Below, in pieces: positions 26,042 to 34,832 of a DNA stretch of 64,000 nucleotides; position 1 is the first letter of the stretch; the number at the start of each line of letters is the position of its first letter. Source of the stretch: Leptospira sp. WS4.C2 (GTDB taxonomy: Bacteria > Spirochaetota > Leptospiria > Leptospirales > Leptospiraceae); NCBI RefSeq assembly GCF_040833985.1, contig NZ_CP162139.1:3000501-3064500 (forward strand). The letters run 5' to 3'. The translations under genes were made by a program, and so were the position numbers. Under the pieces are notes generated by a model. It saw only the letters and a list, made by a program, of their open reading frames with translations. It did not search any database and was not told where the DNA came from.

Positions 26042-26642
26042 TCCTACCTTTGTTCTTCTCGCTGGAGGAAAAAGTGTACGAATGGGAGAAGACAAAGGAT
26101 TTGTCCCGATCGGCAATAACTCTCATTTCCTAGGTCAGATTTTAGAAAAACTAAATCATTTAAGTAATTCTATTTTTGTTTCGCTTCGAAACGAACAAGC
26201 AGAACCTTACTCAATATTCATACAAAAAACTGCACTCATTAGCGATCAGGACCTTCCCATTGCAGGTCCCCTAAAAGGAATTCTCTCTTCTTATATCTAT
26301 CTAAAAGAACACAATCTGTTGAATGATTTTATCTATGTATTGCCAATTGATATACCTTATATCGAAGAAAGAACCATCCAAAGATTGTTAGATACTTTCC
26401 AAGAGAAACTAGAACCGGTATCCGGAATCTTTTATGAGTCAAAGACCGGCTTAGAACCATTATGCGGAATTTATACAAGACAGACTTTATCTCAGTGGTT
26501 GGCATCTTTATCCATTCCAGGAAAACATGAATTTTCCCTCCAGAAACGAATTAAAATACTAGAACCAAAACCTCTTTTCATAAAACTTCCCGACGAGGAA
26601 GAATTTTATTTTAGAAATATAAACTCAAAAAATGAATTATAA
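26022..26642 (+). CDS. mobA: Molybdenum cofactor guanylyltransferase MobA
   Basis: 206-residue nucleotidyltransferase that attaches GMP to the cofactor, giving the bis-MGD form expected for the nitrate reductase. The signature LAGGKSVRMGEDKG lies near residues 13-26, and DLPIAGPLKGILS and VLPIDIPYI follow. The ATG at 26022 is chosen because it gives the family's short lead to the LAGG motif; it lies 20 nt inside moaE. The open frame extends 43 codons further upstream, but only as moaE in another frame. Confidence 0.9.
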   Translation: MTPTTTDPTFVLLAGGKSVRMGEDKGFVPIGNNSHFLGQILEKLNHLSNSIFVSLRNEQAEPYSIFIQKTALISDQDLPIAGPLKGILSSYIYLKEHNLLNDFIYVLPIDIPYIEERTIQRLLDTFQEKLEPVSGIFYESKTGLEPLCGIYTRQTLSQWLASLSIPGKHEFSLQKRIKILEPKPLFIKLPDEEEFYFRNINSKNEL

Positions 26643-26654
26643 AGGAATCAATCA

Positions 26655-27245
26655 ATGAGTTTTTTCAAAACGAAAAAGAACTGGATCTTTGATATGGATG
26701 GAACCTTAACGATTGCCAATCATGACTTTGATGCAATTAAAAGAGAATTAGAACTTCCTTTAGATACAGATATACTTACTTCCCTATCCAAACTCTCGAA
26801 AGAAGAGGCGGAAAAGAAACACATCCAACTTGGTGTAATCGAACATAAAATTGCAAAGTTATCAATCCCATCGCCGGGAAGTACTGAATTGTTACGAGAG
26901 ATCAAAACCCAAACGAACAACTTAGGAATCCTAACAAGAAATAGTTTTTCCAACTCCATTGAGACTTTGAAAGCAGCGGGTTTAATCGATTATTTTCAGT
27001 CTAATTTTATTTTTTGTAGGGAACGGGCCTTACCTAAACCAAATCCCGAAGGGATCTTTCGGTTGATGGATCTCTGGAAAGCAAATCCAAAAGAGACTGT
27101 AATGATTGGTGATTATGTTTTTGATTTAGATGCGGGAACTGCTGCCGGTGTGGACACCATTTACATTGACCCGGCAGGACATTTCCCATTCAGAGATTCT
27201 GCAACGCATTGCATCAAAGAGTTAGGCGAAATCCTAAACCTATAA
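26655..27245 (+). CDS. HAD-family hydrolase (phosphoglycolate phosphatase-like)
   Basis: 196-residue cytoplasmic phosphatase of HAD subfamily IA. Motif I is FDMDGTLT (catalytic aspartates at about residues 13 and 15), motif II is ILTRNS, the motif III lysine is in LPKPNPEG, and motif IV is IGDYVFDLDAG. A helical cap lies between motifs I and II. The substrate is unknown. It starts 12 nt after mobA, so it is probably the last gene of the moaADE-mobA transcript, though a link to cofactor synthesis is not implied by the sequence. Confidence 0.88.
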   Translation: MSFFKTKKNWIFDMDGTLTIANHDFDAIKRELELPLDTDILTSLSKLSKEEAEKKHIQLGVIEHKIAKLSIPSPGSTELLREIKTQTNNLGILTRNSFSNSIETLKAAGLIDYFQSNFIFCRERALPKPNPEGIFRLMDLWKANPKETVMIGDYVFDLDAGTAAGVDTIYIDPAGHFPFRDSATHCIKELGEILNL

Positions 27246-27446
27246 AGAAGACAGACTTTCAATCTGTTCCTATTAGAACTAAGTTTGTAGTGTTATTCAT
27301 GAATCATTCTAGCAGAATCATTGATTCCACGACACAGATAACAATTTTTTTATATTCTAATGTTCTCATTAACAAATGAGACACAAAAACAGGAATTATT
27401 TTAAAAATGTGAATGAATTTTTTCCTCTAATTGTTAATAGGATTGA

Positions 27447-28646
27447 ATGCGTTTTTTTTATTTATTTTTGATTTCGATTTTCTTACTCTTTCAAATCTCG
27501 TGTAACGGTCAGTCTACCGAAAACCATATGCCCGCACTTGCTCTTTTGAGTTTCCTCGGAGCTCCTGCCAACCCAACCCTTGAGGACAAATTCGAATCGC
27601 TACAATCTACTACTTATTACAGAAAAGATGGGAACTTCCAATTCCAAGACATTGTGCTGCAATATAAATTAAAAACTACGAAAGAAGATTCAGAAACGAT
27701 AGAAGCATATATGGGAAATCCAAATGAGATTTCTTACAATTCGAAAACAGGAATTGTTTCAGGCCAGATCACACAAATCGAGGACTCATTCAAAACCAAC
27801 TCCATCGTATTCTCTTATTCTGATTACACAAAAAGATTCAAATTCTTTCTCACTTTAAAAAAGGAAGGGAAAATCATATCCATTCGAGAAATTACATCTA
27901 CGCCACCAACTGCACCAGCCATCCCACCAAACGCCATCACTTTACCAAACATAAGTTACGAAACCGTACGTTCTATTTTTTATAGTGGTGGAATTCCAAC
28001 GGAATACCAAATCATCCGGGTCAAATTTCAAGTTGGTTCCGACCTATCCGCCTTCAAACGATTAGATGCATATCTTGGTAGGCCAAATATAATTAGTCTT
28101 GCTGCAGACAATTATAATGTGATAAATTATATTAAGGTGAGCTTTTATGATGAATATGTCGGGTACTTCTATTTTATGACCCCTGAGGTAAACGCATCAT
28201 ATAAAATTATCGTAGTGGGTTCTACCGATGACGCAAAAGGAAATCGAAGTATTGACACTGTTCCGCCACCACCGCCCGCATCGCCGTGCGTTGGTAGTGT
28301 GAACGCACCTACTACCATAGGAAACTGTGCGACACATTGTTTGGTTGTCGATTTAGTTGGTAATCAAATGGAATATATAGCAAAAACATCGGTTGGAACT
28401 ACCACTGAAGAATATTTATACTTAGATTCTACCAGCTCCACAGTAAGTGGTGGTAGCGGGCCTGCAAGTTTTGCCTATATCGAACATTTTTCACCCATCG
28501 GAATTGGTGCCTACCAAACAGACCCAAGAACGTTTGATGTTACAACTTATAACAATGCATGTGTTGTTTTGTCATCCTATCTTGTTCAAGAGGGACCAGG
28601 AGGATTTAGAGATACCTATTTGACCACTAAAGTAATAGTCCCTTAA
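27447..28646 (+). CDS. Predicted lipoprotein, family unknown
   Basis: 399 residues with a lipoprotein signal: hydrophobic stretch then lipobox FQISC (cysteine at about residue 19). Two similar segments follow, each with an aromatic-rich YYRKDGNFQFQD / IFYSGGIPTEYQ start and a Y(M/L)G(N/R)PN(E/I)IS motif (about 75-90 and 205-220), which suggests an internal duplication. A proline-rich linker (about residues 270-280) leads to a C-terminal part with paired cysteines. No family was recognised. Exposed location is inferred from the lipobox. About 200 nt of AT-rich sequence without a visible gene precede it. Confidence 0.75.
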   Translation: MRFFYLFLISIFLLFQISCNGQSTENHMPALALLSFLGAPANPTLEDKFESLQSTTYYRKDGNFQFQDIVLQYKLKTTKEDSETIEAYMGNPNEISYNSKTGIVSGQITQIEDSFKTNSIVFSYSDYTKRFKFFLTLKKEGKIISIREITSTPPTAPAIPPNAITLPNISYETVRSIFYSGGIPTEYQIIRVKFQVGSDLSAFKRLDAYLGRPNIISLAADNYNVINYIKVSFYDEYVGYFYFMTPEVNASYKIIVVGSTDDAKGNRSIDTVPPPPPASPCVGSVNAPTTIGNCATHCLVVDLVGNQMEYIAKTSVGTTTEEYLYLDSTSSTVSGGSGPASFAYIEHFSPIGIGAYQTDPRTFDVTTYNNACVVLSSYLVQEGPGGFRDTYLTTKVIVP

Positions 28647-28670
28647 ATAAGGAAAATTTGATTCTAAGAA

Positions 28671-28703
28671 AAAATCCAATTCATTATATTTGAATTGGAT
28701 TTT
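28671..28703. terminator. Bidirectional terminator hairpin
   Basis: Perfect 13-bp stem (AAAATCCAATTCA with TGAATTGGATTTT) around a 7-nt loop, between the convergent lipoprotein and histidine-kinase genes and overlapping the kinase stop codon. The A-rich and T-rich arms supply T-runs on both strands. Confidence 0.75.
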
Positions 28704-29625
28704 CGTTCCGAATAGGGAATCGGATTTCGAAATTCGTGCCATTAGTTTTTTCGATATCTATAGTTCCCCGTAATTGTTTCACTAAATTTTTGACTAATGT
28801 AAGGCCGATTCCTTTTCCATCAAAAAATCCATTATCAATACCTAGACCATCGTCTCTCACCACAAGGATAAATTGGTCATCCACACTTCCCAAACTAACT
28901 TCGATTTTTCCATGATTTCGATTCATAAAAGCATGGCGAAAAGAATTAGAAACTAGTTCATTTAAAATTAAACCCATTGGAATGGCTCTATCCAAATCCA
29001 TTTCCAAACCTTCTTCAATTAATTCGTGCAACTCGATATTATTTTTTTCATTTAAATAGGTTACTTTCAAATTACCTAATATAGAATTAAAAATAAGATT
29101 CAAATCGACATACAATAAGTTTGGCGATCCATAGATAATTTTGTGAACCGAAGCGATTGCCATAATTCGATTTTGAATCAAACCCAAAGAAGTAGTTAAC
29201 TTAAGATCATTCTCTGACTCTACCTGCATCGCCAAAAGACCGGAGATGATTTGTAAATTATTATTTACTCTATGGTGGATTTCTGTGAGCAGTTTCGATT
29301 TCAATTTTAAATCAGATTTGATTTGCCTCTCATGTTCAATTCGCTGACTTTGTTCCTTTTTTACAGAATGAACATACAAAAATATAAGAAAAAACATAGC
29401 GTAAAGATCTTTGAAAAAACCTTCATACTCATCAAAATAATCAATCGCATATCCATGTTCAAATACATTAGAGATGCTCACATAACAAGGGATGATGGCA
29501 AGTATCAATACGAACATTCCTTCTCCGCGATAGGAGGGATTACGAATTAAACTTTGGACAATGGTAAAAATAGCGATTAGGTAAATAAAAAGAGAGAAAA
29601 GATTGAGTAGTGCTATTATGGTCAT
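28684..29625 (-). CDS. Membrane sensor histidine kinase (HisKA_2 type)
   Basis: 313 residues. Two or three hydrophobic helices lie at about 3-24, 35-55 and 77-93, followed by a short coiled linker. The phosphoacceptor is in LLTEIHHRVNNNLQIISGLLAMQ (HisKA_2/PF07568 type, histidine at about residue 117). The ATPase domain has ILNELVSNSFRHAF (N box), DDGLGIDNG (G1) and GKGIGLTLVKNL (G2). No response regulator gene is adjacent, so the partner is unknown. It starts 1 nt after the stop of the small membrane protein gene, indicating a two-gene operon. Confidence 0.88.
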   Translation of the reverse strand: MTIIALLNLFSLFIYLIAIFTIVQSLIRNPSYRGEGMFVLILAIIPCYVSISNVFEHGYAIDYFDEYEGFFKDLYAMFFLIFLYVHSVKKEQSQRIEHERQIKSDLKLKSKLLTEIHHRVNNNLQIISGLLAMQVESENDLKLTTSLGLIQNRIMAIASVHKIIYGSPNLLYVDLNLIFNSILGNLKVTYLNEKNNIELHELIEEGLEMDLDRAIPMGLILNELVSNSFRHAFMNRNHGKIEVSLGSVDDQFILVVRDDGLGIDNGFFDGKGIGLTLVKNLVKQLRGTIDIEKTNGTNFEIRFPIRNENPIQI

Positions 29626-29626
29626 T

Positions 29627-29893
29627 CTAACGTAGCGACACCAAAATTTCTTTTTTCAAACTTACGATAAAAAGAAGGGAAGAAATAAAATAAAATGAAT
29701 GCTCCAAAACATTAAAAAAATCAGGGAAATAAAATCCCTCGACAACTGTGAAAATATTACTGAGCCATACGCAAAAAAAGCCTAGAATCAAAAAGTAAAA
29801 TCTTGGGATTAACCCTGACCAAAGTAATCGTAAGGTGATCAACAACCCTACACTGTCAAAAATAAGATTCAAAACTTCACTTATTTGATACAT
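29627..29893 (-). CDS. Small membrane protein upstream of histidine kinase
   Basis: 88 residues with three hydrophobic segments (about 8-25, 31-50 and 60-80) and no recognised family. The stop codon lies one base before the kinase start. It could be a separate sensory or partner subunit for the kinase, whose own N-terminus resembles it in being a short run of helices; this is inference. Supported as a gene by tight coupling and strongly membrane-like composition. Confidence 0.6.
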   Translation of the reverse strand: MYQISEVLNLIFDSVGLLITLRLLWSGLIPRFYFLILGFFCVWLSNIFTVVEGFYFPDFFNVLEHSFYFISSLLFIVSLKKEILVSLR

Positions 29894-30072
29894 ATATTGA
29901 CTGAACCAGCATAACCCGGATATTCCCAGGGGACAAACTATAACAGGATTTTTTTTATGGTAAAGTGATTATTTATAAAAAATGGAACATAAAAATCCCG
30001 AATCACTAAGATTCCATTTATCAGGGAAAAAAATGATTGATCAGTCCATGATCCGGTCCATACAAAAAATGG

Positions 30073-30570
30073 ATGTTAGATTTTCCATTTTTATCATTTT
30101 CTGCAAAAATTGAAATCATAGGGATTAACCCATTCGTATTTGTACCCGATCCCGTTTTACAATCATTAATGCTTCAGTCAGGAACAAACAAAGGTAAAAT
30201 CCGAGTTCACCTTAAAATGGACGGGTTTGCATTTACACAAACACTCGTTAAATATAATGGGTATTGGCGTTTGTATTTAAACACTCCGATGAGAAAGGCA
30301 GCAAATAAAGATGTCGGCGACCGAGCAAATTTCGAAATCAAATTTAATCCTGCCGAAAAAATAAATCCCGTATCAACGGAACTTAAACGAGCACTCAATC
30401 AAAATAAAAAAGCAAAAGCTAAGTTCGAAAGTTTAAGTCCCTCACTCCAAAACGAATTGATGAGATATATCTCTGGATTGAAATCAGAAGAATCTAAAAA
30501 AGAAAACGTAACTCGAGCAATTCAATATTTGTTAGGGAAAGGAAAATTCCTCGGAAGGGAAATTAAATAG
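30073..30570 (+). CDS. DUF1905/YdeI-type protein
   Basis: 165-residue soluble protein. The N-terminal part (about 5-95) is a DUF1905-like beta domain: SAKIEIIGINPFVFVP, the KGKIRVHLKMDG strand and YWRLYLNTPMRKA, DVGDRANFEIKF. The C-terminal part (LKRALNQNKKAKAKFESLSPSLQNELMRYISGLK) is the YdeI/OmpD-associated helical region (bacteriocin-protection-like). Molecular function is not established. The gene stands alone. A GGGAAA/TTTCCC hairpin surrounds its stop codon. Confidence 0.8.
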   Translation: MLDFPFLSFSAKIEIIGINPFVFVPDPVLQSLMLQSGTNKGKIRVHLKMDGFAFTQTLVKYNGYWRLYLNTPMRKAANKDVGDRANFEIKFNPAEKINPVSTELKRALNQNKKAKAKFESLSPSLQNELMRYISGLKSEESKKENVTRAIQYLLGKGKFLGREIK

Positions 30571-30599
30571 TTTCCCAAGTTTAACTTGCAAAATGAACT

Positions 30600-31589
30600 T
30601 TAATCCAAATCTGTTGGTTCCATTTTTGCTAATCGCAAAACATCTGTCAGAAATTTTCGATGGCTAATGATCAATTCTTGTTTTGACTCCCTAGCCGGAT
30701 TAAAAATTCCACGTTTCCGAAACACCTTCCACGGATCCAGTTGAATATCTGACCAAGTTCCAATTTCTAATGTTAGTGGAAGAAATCTTGATCTATCAGA
30801 ATTCGAGTGTATCTTAATTTTTTGATACTGATTATACAATCTATCCCATAGGTCACCATGCGTTGTATAGGTTTCACTTTGAGGACCAAATTTATATAAA
30901 ATGTGATTAAATTTTGTTGTTAAATGGTTTGCGATTTTCTGAAACAAAGATTCATCTGCGCACTGTTCATGGGTTCCGGCGTAAGGCCACCAAACATGAT
31001 CTACTGCACCAAATCCAGAATGAATATCGATAACGGGAATCATAGAATTTTCAGCAGCTAGCAAGTATTTGGTGTAAAATCGATCTAAAACTTTAGATTC
31101 TGCCTGTAAAACATTGCCTCTATAATACGGAAATACATTAGAGATTTTATGACCACCGAAAAAGAAAGGAGCCTTCACTGCCTCTACTCCAGAATTTCGC
31201 ATGAGATCTACTCCACCGGGGTTTGACCGACGTTTCATTGCCACACCACCAGGATTAAGAATGGGGATACAAACGATTCCCAGTTCCCCAGCTTTTATCT
31301 CTCTGTATAAATCAGAAGTTTTTCGAGCAAAAAGATCATCCAAAAAATCCAATAAAACACGAATTCCTATCGTCTCTAACCCATGGACTCCCGCAACTAA
31401 TCCGGCTAGGTTTTGTTTGATTGCCTTTTCTTTTCCAATTTCTAAAATATAAATGGGGAAGCGGAAACCTTCTTTTGTCCTTGTGGAAAAACCAAACTGT
31501 TTAAATCGAACTAATTTACCACCTAACTTTACAATCTTCAGTATTCTATTTTCATACCGATTGAGACGTTTCATTCCTCTAAGCATCAA
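30600..31589 (-). CDS. M14-type zinc carboxypeptidase/amidohydrolase-like protein
   Basis: 329 residues with the metal-binding layout of the M14/succinylglutamate desuccinylase superfamily: GVHGLET supplies the HxxE pair (about residues 69-72), NPGGVDLMRN the substrate arginine/asparagine, DIHSGFG the third zinc histidine, and LTLEIGTWS the catalytic glutamate. No signal peptide is visible, so it is probably cytoplasmic. The substrate may be an amino acid conjugate or a peptide; it also recalls DUF2817 proteins. It stands alone; the neighbouring genes give no hint. Confidence 0.75.
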   Translation of the reverse strand: MMLRGMKRLNRYENRILKIVKLGGKLVRFKQFGFSTRTKEGFRFPIYILEIGKEKAIKQNLAGLVAGVHGLETIGIRVLLDFLDDLFARKTSDLYREIKAGELGIVCIPILNPGGVAMKRRSNPGGVDLMRNSGVEAVKAPFFFGGHKISNVFPYYRGNVLQAESKVLDRFYTKYLLAAENSMIPVIDIHSGFGAVDHVWWPYAGTHEQCADESLFQKIANHLTTKFNHILYKFGPQSETYTTHGDLWDRLYNQYQKIKIHSNSDRSRFLPLTLEIGTWSDIQLDPWKVFRKRGIFNPARESKQELIISHRKFLTDVLRLAKMEPTDLD

Positions 31590-31840
31590 ATATTAACCTA
31601 TAAATCCTATTAACATGATCAAAAACCAAGAACCGAAATTGGTTGGGGCCAACAGATTTCACAATCTCAAATGGAATCCTTTTGGAGAAATTCTATTTAG
31701 TTAATTTATATTACAATTTCATGACGAAAAAAATGGTTTGGTAGAAATCTTACGATAAGAGTTATAGAAAGTTACATAAAGATAAAAAATATTCTCAAAT
31801 TTCATTTACTTTAGGATTCGAATATTTTCAAGTTTATCTC

Positions 31841-32818
31841 ATGACTCTATCTACAGCCAAAACCAAAGCAAAAAAATACAAAGAAGAATCCATTACAACG
31901 AATGGCATTCAAATCCGAATCGGTATTTGGCCTGGGGAAAAACAAACAATCGTTTGTCTGCATGGATTGTCAGGAAACTTACATTCAATGAAACCTTTAG
32001 CAAAACGACTAAACCGATTAGGATACAAGGTTTTGTCTTATGATTTACGAGGCAGAGGAAACTCCGAAAAACCAAATTCTGGTTATGGGATTCAAAACCA
32101 TATTAACGATTTACACGGAATTCTATCTCATTATAAAATCAAAAATCCAATTTTTTTTGCACATTCTTTTGGATGTATGATTGCTCTACGTTATACAATT
32201 GTTTATCCAGAAGTTGCCAAAGCGATGATTCTTATGGATGGCGGAGGCCTTCTCTCTCTTTCCAAAAGAATCCAAGTTTTGAAAGTATTAAAACAATCCT
32301 TCGAGAGATTGGATATCACTTATCCAACTGTATTCGAATATTTACAACTAATCCAGAACTCTCCTCTAGTGCCTCGTTGGTCAAAAGAAATAGAAGAATA
32401 CTTTCGATTAGAATTGCACAAATCAAAAGATGGTTATGTATGTCATATGCCTGGCTTTGTTATGGAGGAGGAGCTAAAAGAGATGGGAGGTTCTATGCAT
32501 TTTTCAAATATATTAAAATATTTAATAAAAGATCCCAAAAGAGTGATTTCAAAAATCAAAGAAAACAAATTCATAGAGTTTGAAAGAATACAAACCCCTA
32601 CCCTCATCCTTCGTGCGACAGAAATGAATTTATTTCCCAAAGATGATTTATTGCCAAAAGAATCATTTGAATCTATGTTGGAACGAATTCCTAAATCTAG
32701 AGGGATCGAAATCAAAACAAATCATTACGGGATTCTCTTTGACAAACTAAAAGAAAGAGACTCGGCTATCGAAACATTTTTAAGTGGTTTGAAAACAAAA
32801 CAGGGAATTACGAGATAA
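31841..32818 (+). CDS. Alpha/beta hydrolase
   Basis: 325-residue cytoplasmic hydrolase. Seen: the oxyanion strand IVCLHGLSGNLHSMKPLAKRL, YDLRGRGNSEKP, the nucleophile elbow AHSFGC (serine at about residue 109), a helical cap (about 150-245), and a late LILRATE strand with a candidate acid; the final histidine is in KTNHYGILFD. Substrate unknown: esterases, lactonases and C-C hydrolases share this layout. The ATG at 31841 has a weak ribosome site. About 250 AT-rich nt without a visible gene lie upstream. Confidence 0.85.
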   Translation: MTLSTAKTKAKKYKEESITTNGIQIRIGIWPGEKQTIVCLHGLSGNLHSMKPLAKRLNRLGYKVLSYDLRGRGNSEKPNSGYGIQNHINDLHGILSHYKIKNPIFFAHSFGCMIALRYTIVYPEVAKAMILMDGGGLLSLSKRIQVLKVLKQSFERLDITYPTVFEYLQLIQNSPLVPRWSKEIEEYFRLELHKSKDGYVCHMPGFVMEEELKEMGGSMHFSNILKYLIKDPKRVISKIKENKFIEFERIQTPTLILRATEMNLFPKDDLLPKESFESMLERIPKSRGIEIKTNHYGILFDKLKERDSAIETFLSGLKTKQGITR

Positions 32819-32856
32819 CATAATTCTATGTTTAATACAAAACACTCTTTTGCAAA

Positions 32857-33468
32857 ATGGACTCCGATGAAATGAAAATGCATACTGAAAAGGAACGTTG
32901 TTCCTGGTGTTTAAAATTTGACCAATACATCCAATACCATGATGAAGAATGGGGAGTTCCCGTTCATGATGACCAAACTCATTTTGAATTTTTGATTCTA
33001 GAAGGTGCTCAGGCCGGTCTCAGTTGGTCGACAATTTTAAAAAAACGGGAAGGTTATAGAAAAGTATTTGCAAACTTTGATCCCGCGAAGGTAGCAAAAT
33101 TCACTGATAAAAAATTAGAAACCATCTTACTTAACCCAGCAATTGTCCGGAATCGCTTGAAGGTATTTGCTGCAGTAAACAACGCAAAACGGTTTTTAGA
33201 AATACAAAAAGAATTTGGTTCTTTTGATTTTTACATTTGGAGTTTTGTAGGTCACAAACCCATTCAAAACAAACGAAAAAGTTTAAAAGAGGTCCCAGCA
33301 ACTACACAAGAATCCGACGCACTGAGTAAAGACCTAATCAAACGCGGTTTTAAGTTTGTTGGTAGCACTGTCATCTATGCCCATATGCAAGCATGCGGGC
33401 TTGTCAATGACCATGTAGAAAGTTGTTTTCGTTATAAAGAGATCACCTCTTCCACTCTACTTCCTTAA
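32857..33468 (+). CDS. tag: DNA-3-methyladenine glycosylase I
   Basis: 203-residue base-excision repair enzyme that removes 3-methyladenine from DNA. Family signatures: RCSWC...YHDEEWGVPVHDD at the N-terminus, LILEGAQAGLSWSTIL with the catalytic glutamate, and the C-terminal FKFVGSTVIYAHMQACGLVNDHVESCFRY. Zinc ligands are the N-terminal Cys/His and the closing H-x3-C (HVESC). Alternative ATG codons lie at residues 6 and 8; the first is kept for lack of a deciding ribosome site. Confidence 0.95.
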   Translation: MDSDEMKMHTEKERCSWCLKFDQYIQYHDEEWGVPVHDDQTHFEFLILEGAQAGLSWSTILKKREGYRKVFANFDPAKVAKFTDKKLETILLNPAIVRNRLKVFAAVNNAKRFLEIQKEFGSFDFYIWSFVGHKPIQNKRKSLKEVPATTQESDALSKDLIKRGFKFVGSTVIYAHMQACGLVNDHVESCFRYKEITSSTLLP

Positions 33469-33549
33469 CTTTCCCGTTAGGGTGAGTTAATCAAACTCTA
33501 GATTACCCACCCTATAAATTGAAACTTGAATCCAAACTGGATTCCAATT

Positions 33550-33981
33550 CTATTTCTTTTCAGCAACTATCACTGCTTTGATAATTTTCCATTCTCCTTG
33601 ATCGAAATAGAAAGTATACATCGATCGGAATTTCATAACCTTACTTTCCAAGTCTGCTTTTACAAATCCAAACTGATCCAGAAATTCTATCGAATGGATA
33701 TGGATGTCTCTTTCCACTCCACCAATTTTTCCTTCTCTTAACGATTGAATATAATTAGTCTTATTGGAACTGAATATAGAATCATTTCCTTTAATATAAA
33801 CACTATCCGCATACTCCGAATGAAATTTGGATTCCACTTCGGAAACTTTCCTCGCATCAATATTCTTCATAATAGCGATAAACTCTTTTTTTAAAGAATC
33901 TTCACTCCCTTGTGCATTAATTTGGTTTGTGATCATTGTTCCTCCTAATATCACTAAAAATCCAAAAACTATCTCTTTCAC
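33550..33981 (-). CDS. Exported NTF2-like (SnoaL/lumazine-binding-like) protein
   Basis: 143 residues with an N-terminal signal peptide (hydrophobic residues about 5-18, then NQINAQG). The mature part has the helix-then-sheet layout of NTF2-like proteins: SLKKEFIAIMKNIDARKVSEVESKFHSEYADSVYI, and two final strands MYTFYFDQGEWKIIKAVI. It may bind a small molecule; no reaction is assigned. Its upstream region carries the same 14-nt palindrome as the MarR gene, so it is a likely target of that regulator. Confidence 0.75.
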   Translation of the reverse strand: MKEIVFGFLVILGGTMITNQINAQGSEDSLKKEFIAIMKNIDARKVSEVESKFHSEYADSVYIKGNDSIFSSNKTNYIQSLREGKIGGVERDIHIHSIEFLDQFGFVKADLESKVMKFRSMYTFYFDQGEWKIIKAVIVAEKK

Positions 33982-33998
33982 TGCTAACCTCCCAATTA

Positions 33999-34012
33999 GT
34001 TGCTATAGCAAC
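33999..34012. promoter_or_regulatory. MarR operator copy 1
   Basis: GTTGCTATAGCAAC is a perfect 14-nt palindrome 18 nt upstream of the NTF2-like gene. It is identical, including the following AATAAAT, to the copy upstream of the MarR gene (34470-34483). Confidence 0.75.
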
Positions 34013-34029
34013 AATAAATACAAAAAAAA

Positions 34030-34467
34030 TCAATCCATAGATTCCGTATAAATTTGATCAATTATCCGTTTAAAGGTTTTAAAATCTTGCGCCGATAATT
34101 TCTTAAACATTCGTTTCCGTTCTTCCGTAACAACACCTACCATCAATTGGTAGATTTCTGATCCCTTTTTCGTTGGATATACTTGATTTCTGCGCCCGTC
34201 CTCAGGATCTGGCTGTATTTTGATCCAACCCTTTTCCTCCATATTCCGAAGAGCTCTTGCCATAGATGGTCTATCATCAAAATCCCTTCCCAAATCCGAT
34301 TGACTACAACCAGGTTGTTTCATTAACCGAACAAGAACAAACCACTGCTCCGGAAATAAATCCAATCCGTTTGCCGAAGCCAACCGCATAAACTGTCTTC
34401 TTAAGGCTCGGACTGTCCTGTAAATCAAATAGGCATAAGAATTTTCTAAATCAAAAGAATCCGCCAT
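34030..34467 (-). CDS. MarR-family transcriptional regulator
   Basis: 145-residue winged-helix regulator. Seen: LFPEQWFVLVRLMKQPGCSQSDLGRDFDDRPSMARALRNMEEKGWIKIQPDPEDGRRNQVYPTKKG split over the usual helix-turn-helix and wing, with the conserved D-x-R-R/wing basic residues near residue 94. Dimerisation helices lie at both ends. A perfect palindrome overlaps the region 2-16 nt upstream of its start, implying autoregulation, and the same site precedes the downstream NTF2-like gene. The ligand is unknown. Confidence 0.92.
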   Translation of the reverse strand: MADSFDLENSYAYLIYRTVRALRRQFMRLASANGLDLFPEQWFVLVRLMKQPGCSQSDLGRDFDDRPSMARALRNMEEKGWIKIQPDPEDGRRNQVYPTKKGSEIYQLMVGVVTEERKRMFKKLSAQDFKTFKRIIDQIYTESMD

Positions 34468-34469
34468 AT

Positions 34470-34483
34470 GTTGCTATAGCAAC
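34470..34483. promoter_or_regulatory. MarR operator copy 2
   Basis: Second copy of GTTGCTATAGCAAC, ending 2 nt before the MarR start codon. Copies 1 and 2 share a 20-nt identical stretch (TTGCTATAGCAACAATAAAT). This is strong evidence for a common regulator, most simply the adjacent MarR protein. Confidence 0.8.
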
Positions 34484-34614
34484 AATAAATTATTCGGTTT
34501 TATTGTCAAATAATATCTAAACGAGGACACCCAAAGTAGAAACAATCCTTATTGACAACACAAAGTTAAATTAAATAGTCCAAAGGTTTACGCAAATTTA
34601 AGGGAGAATAAAAA

Positions 34615-34729
34615 ATGAATACACAAAACAAAATTTGTCTCACTCATTTTGACTATGACCGATTGAAATTGATGATTTCGGATCATACAAAAAGAAATAA
34701 AGTAGAGAATAATGTAAAATTCCTTCTTG
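34615..34729 (+). pseudogene. Truncated Rnk/GreA-like gene
   Basis: A good ribosome site (AAGGGAG) and ATG open a reading frame whose first 38 residues (MNTQNKICLTHFDYDRLKL...) resemble the start of nucleoside-diphosphate-kinase regulator (Rnk)/GreA-type proteins. At about 34730 the frame runs into a hairpin-rich repeat and the remaining residues are repeat-derived, ending at 34863. The rest of a roughly 130-residue protein is missing. It is interpreted as a gene truncated by the repeat; the 82-residue product might still be made. The family call rests on a short match. Confidence 0.5.
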
Positions 34730-34830
34730 TGCGTTCCCAATCAATCGACAATTCATCATCTCACGATCAAATGGGCCGAGCTCTTACGAGGTCCGCTTCG
34801 CTCCCCCTCGACAGACCGAACCCTAACGCA
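34730..34830. repeat. Hairpin-rich dispersed repeat, copy C (divergent)
   Basis: Bounded by TGCGTT (34730-34735) and AACGCA (34825-34830), which are inverted copies. Inside are GTTCCCAATC near the left end and a GC-rich core (GGGCCGAGCTC, CCTCGACAGACC) like the cores of copies A and B. It interrupts the Rnk-like gene. Confidence 0.5.
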
Positions 34831-34832
34831 TT

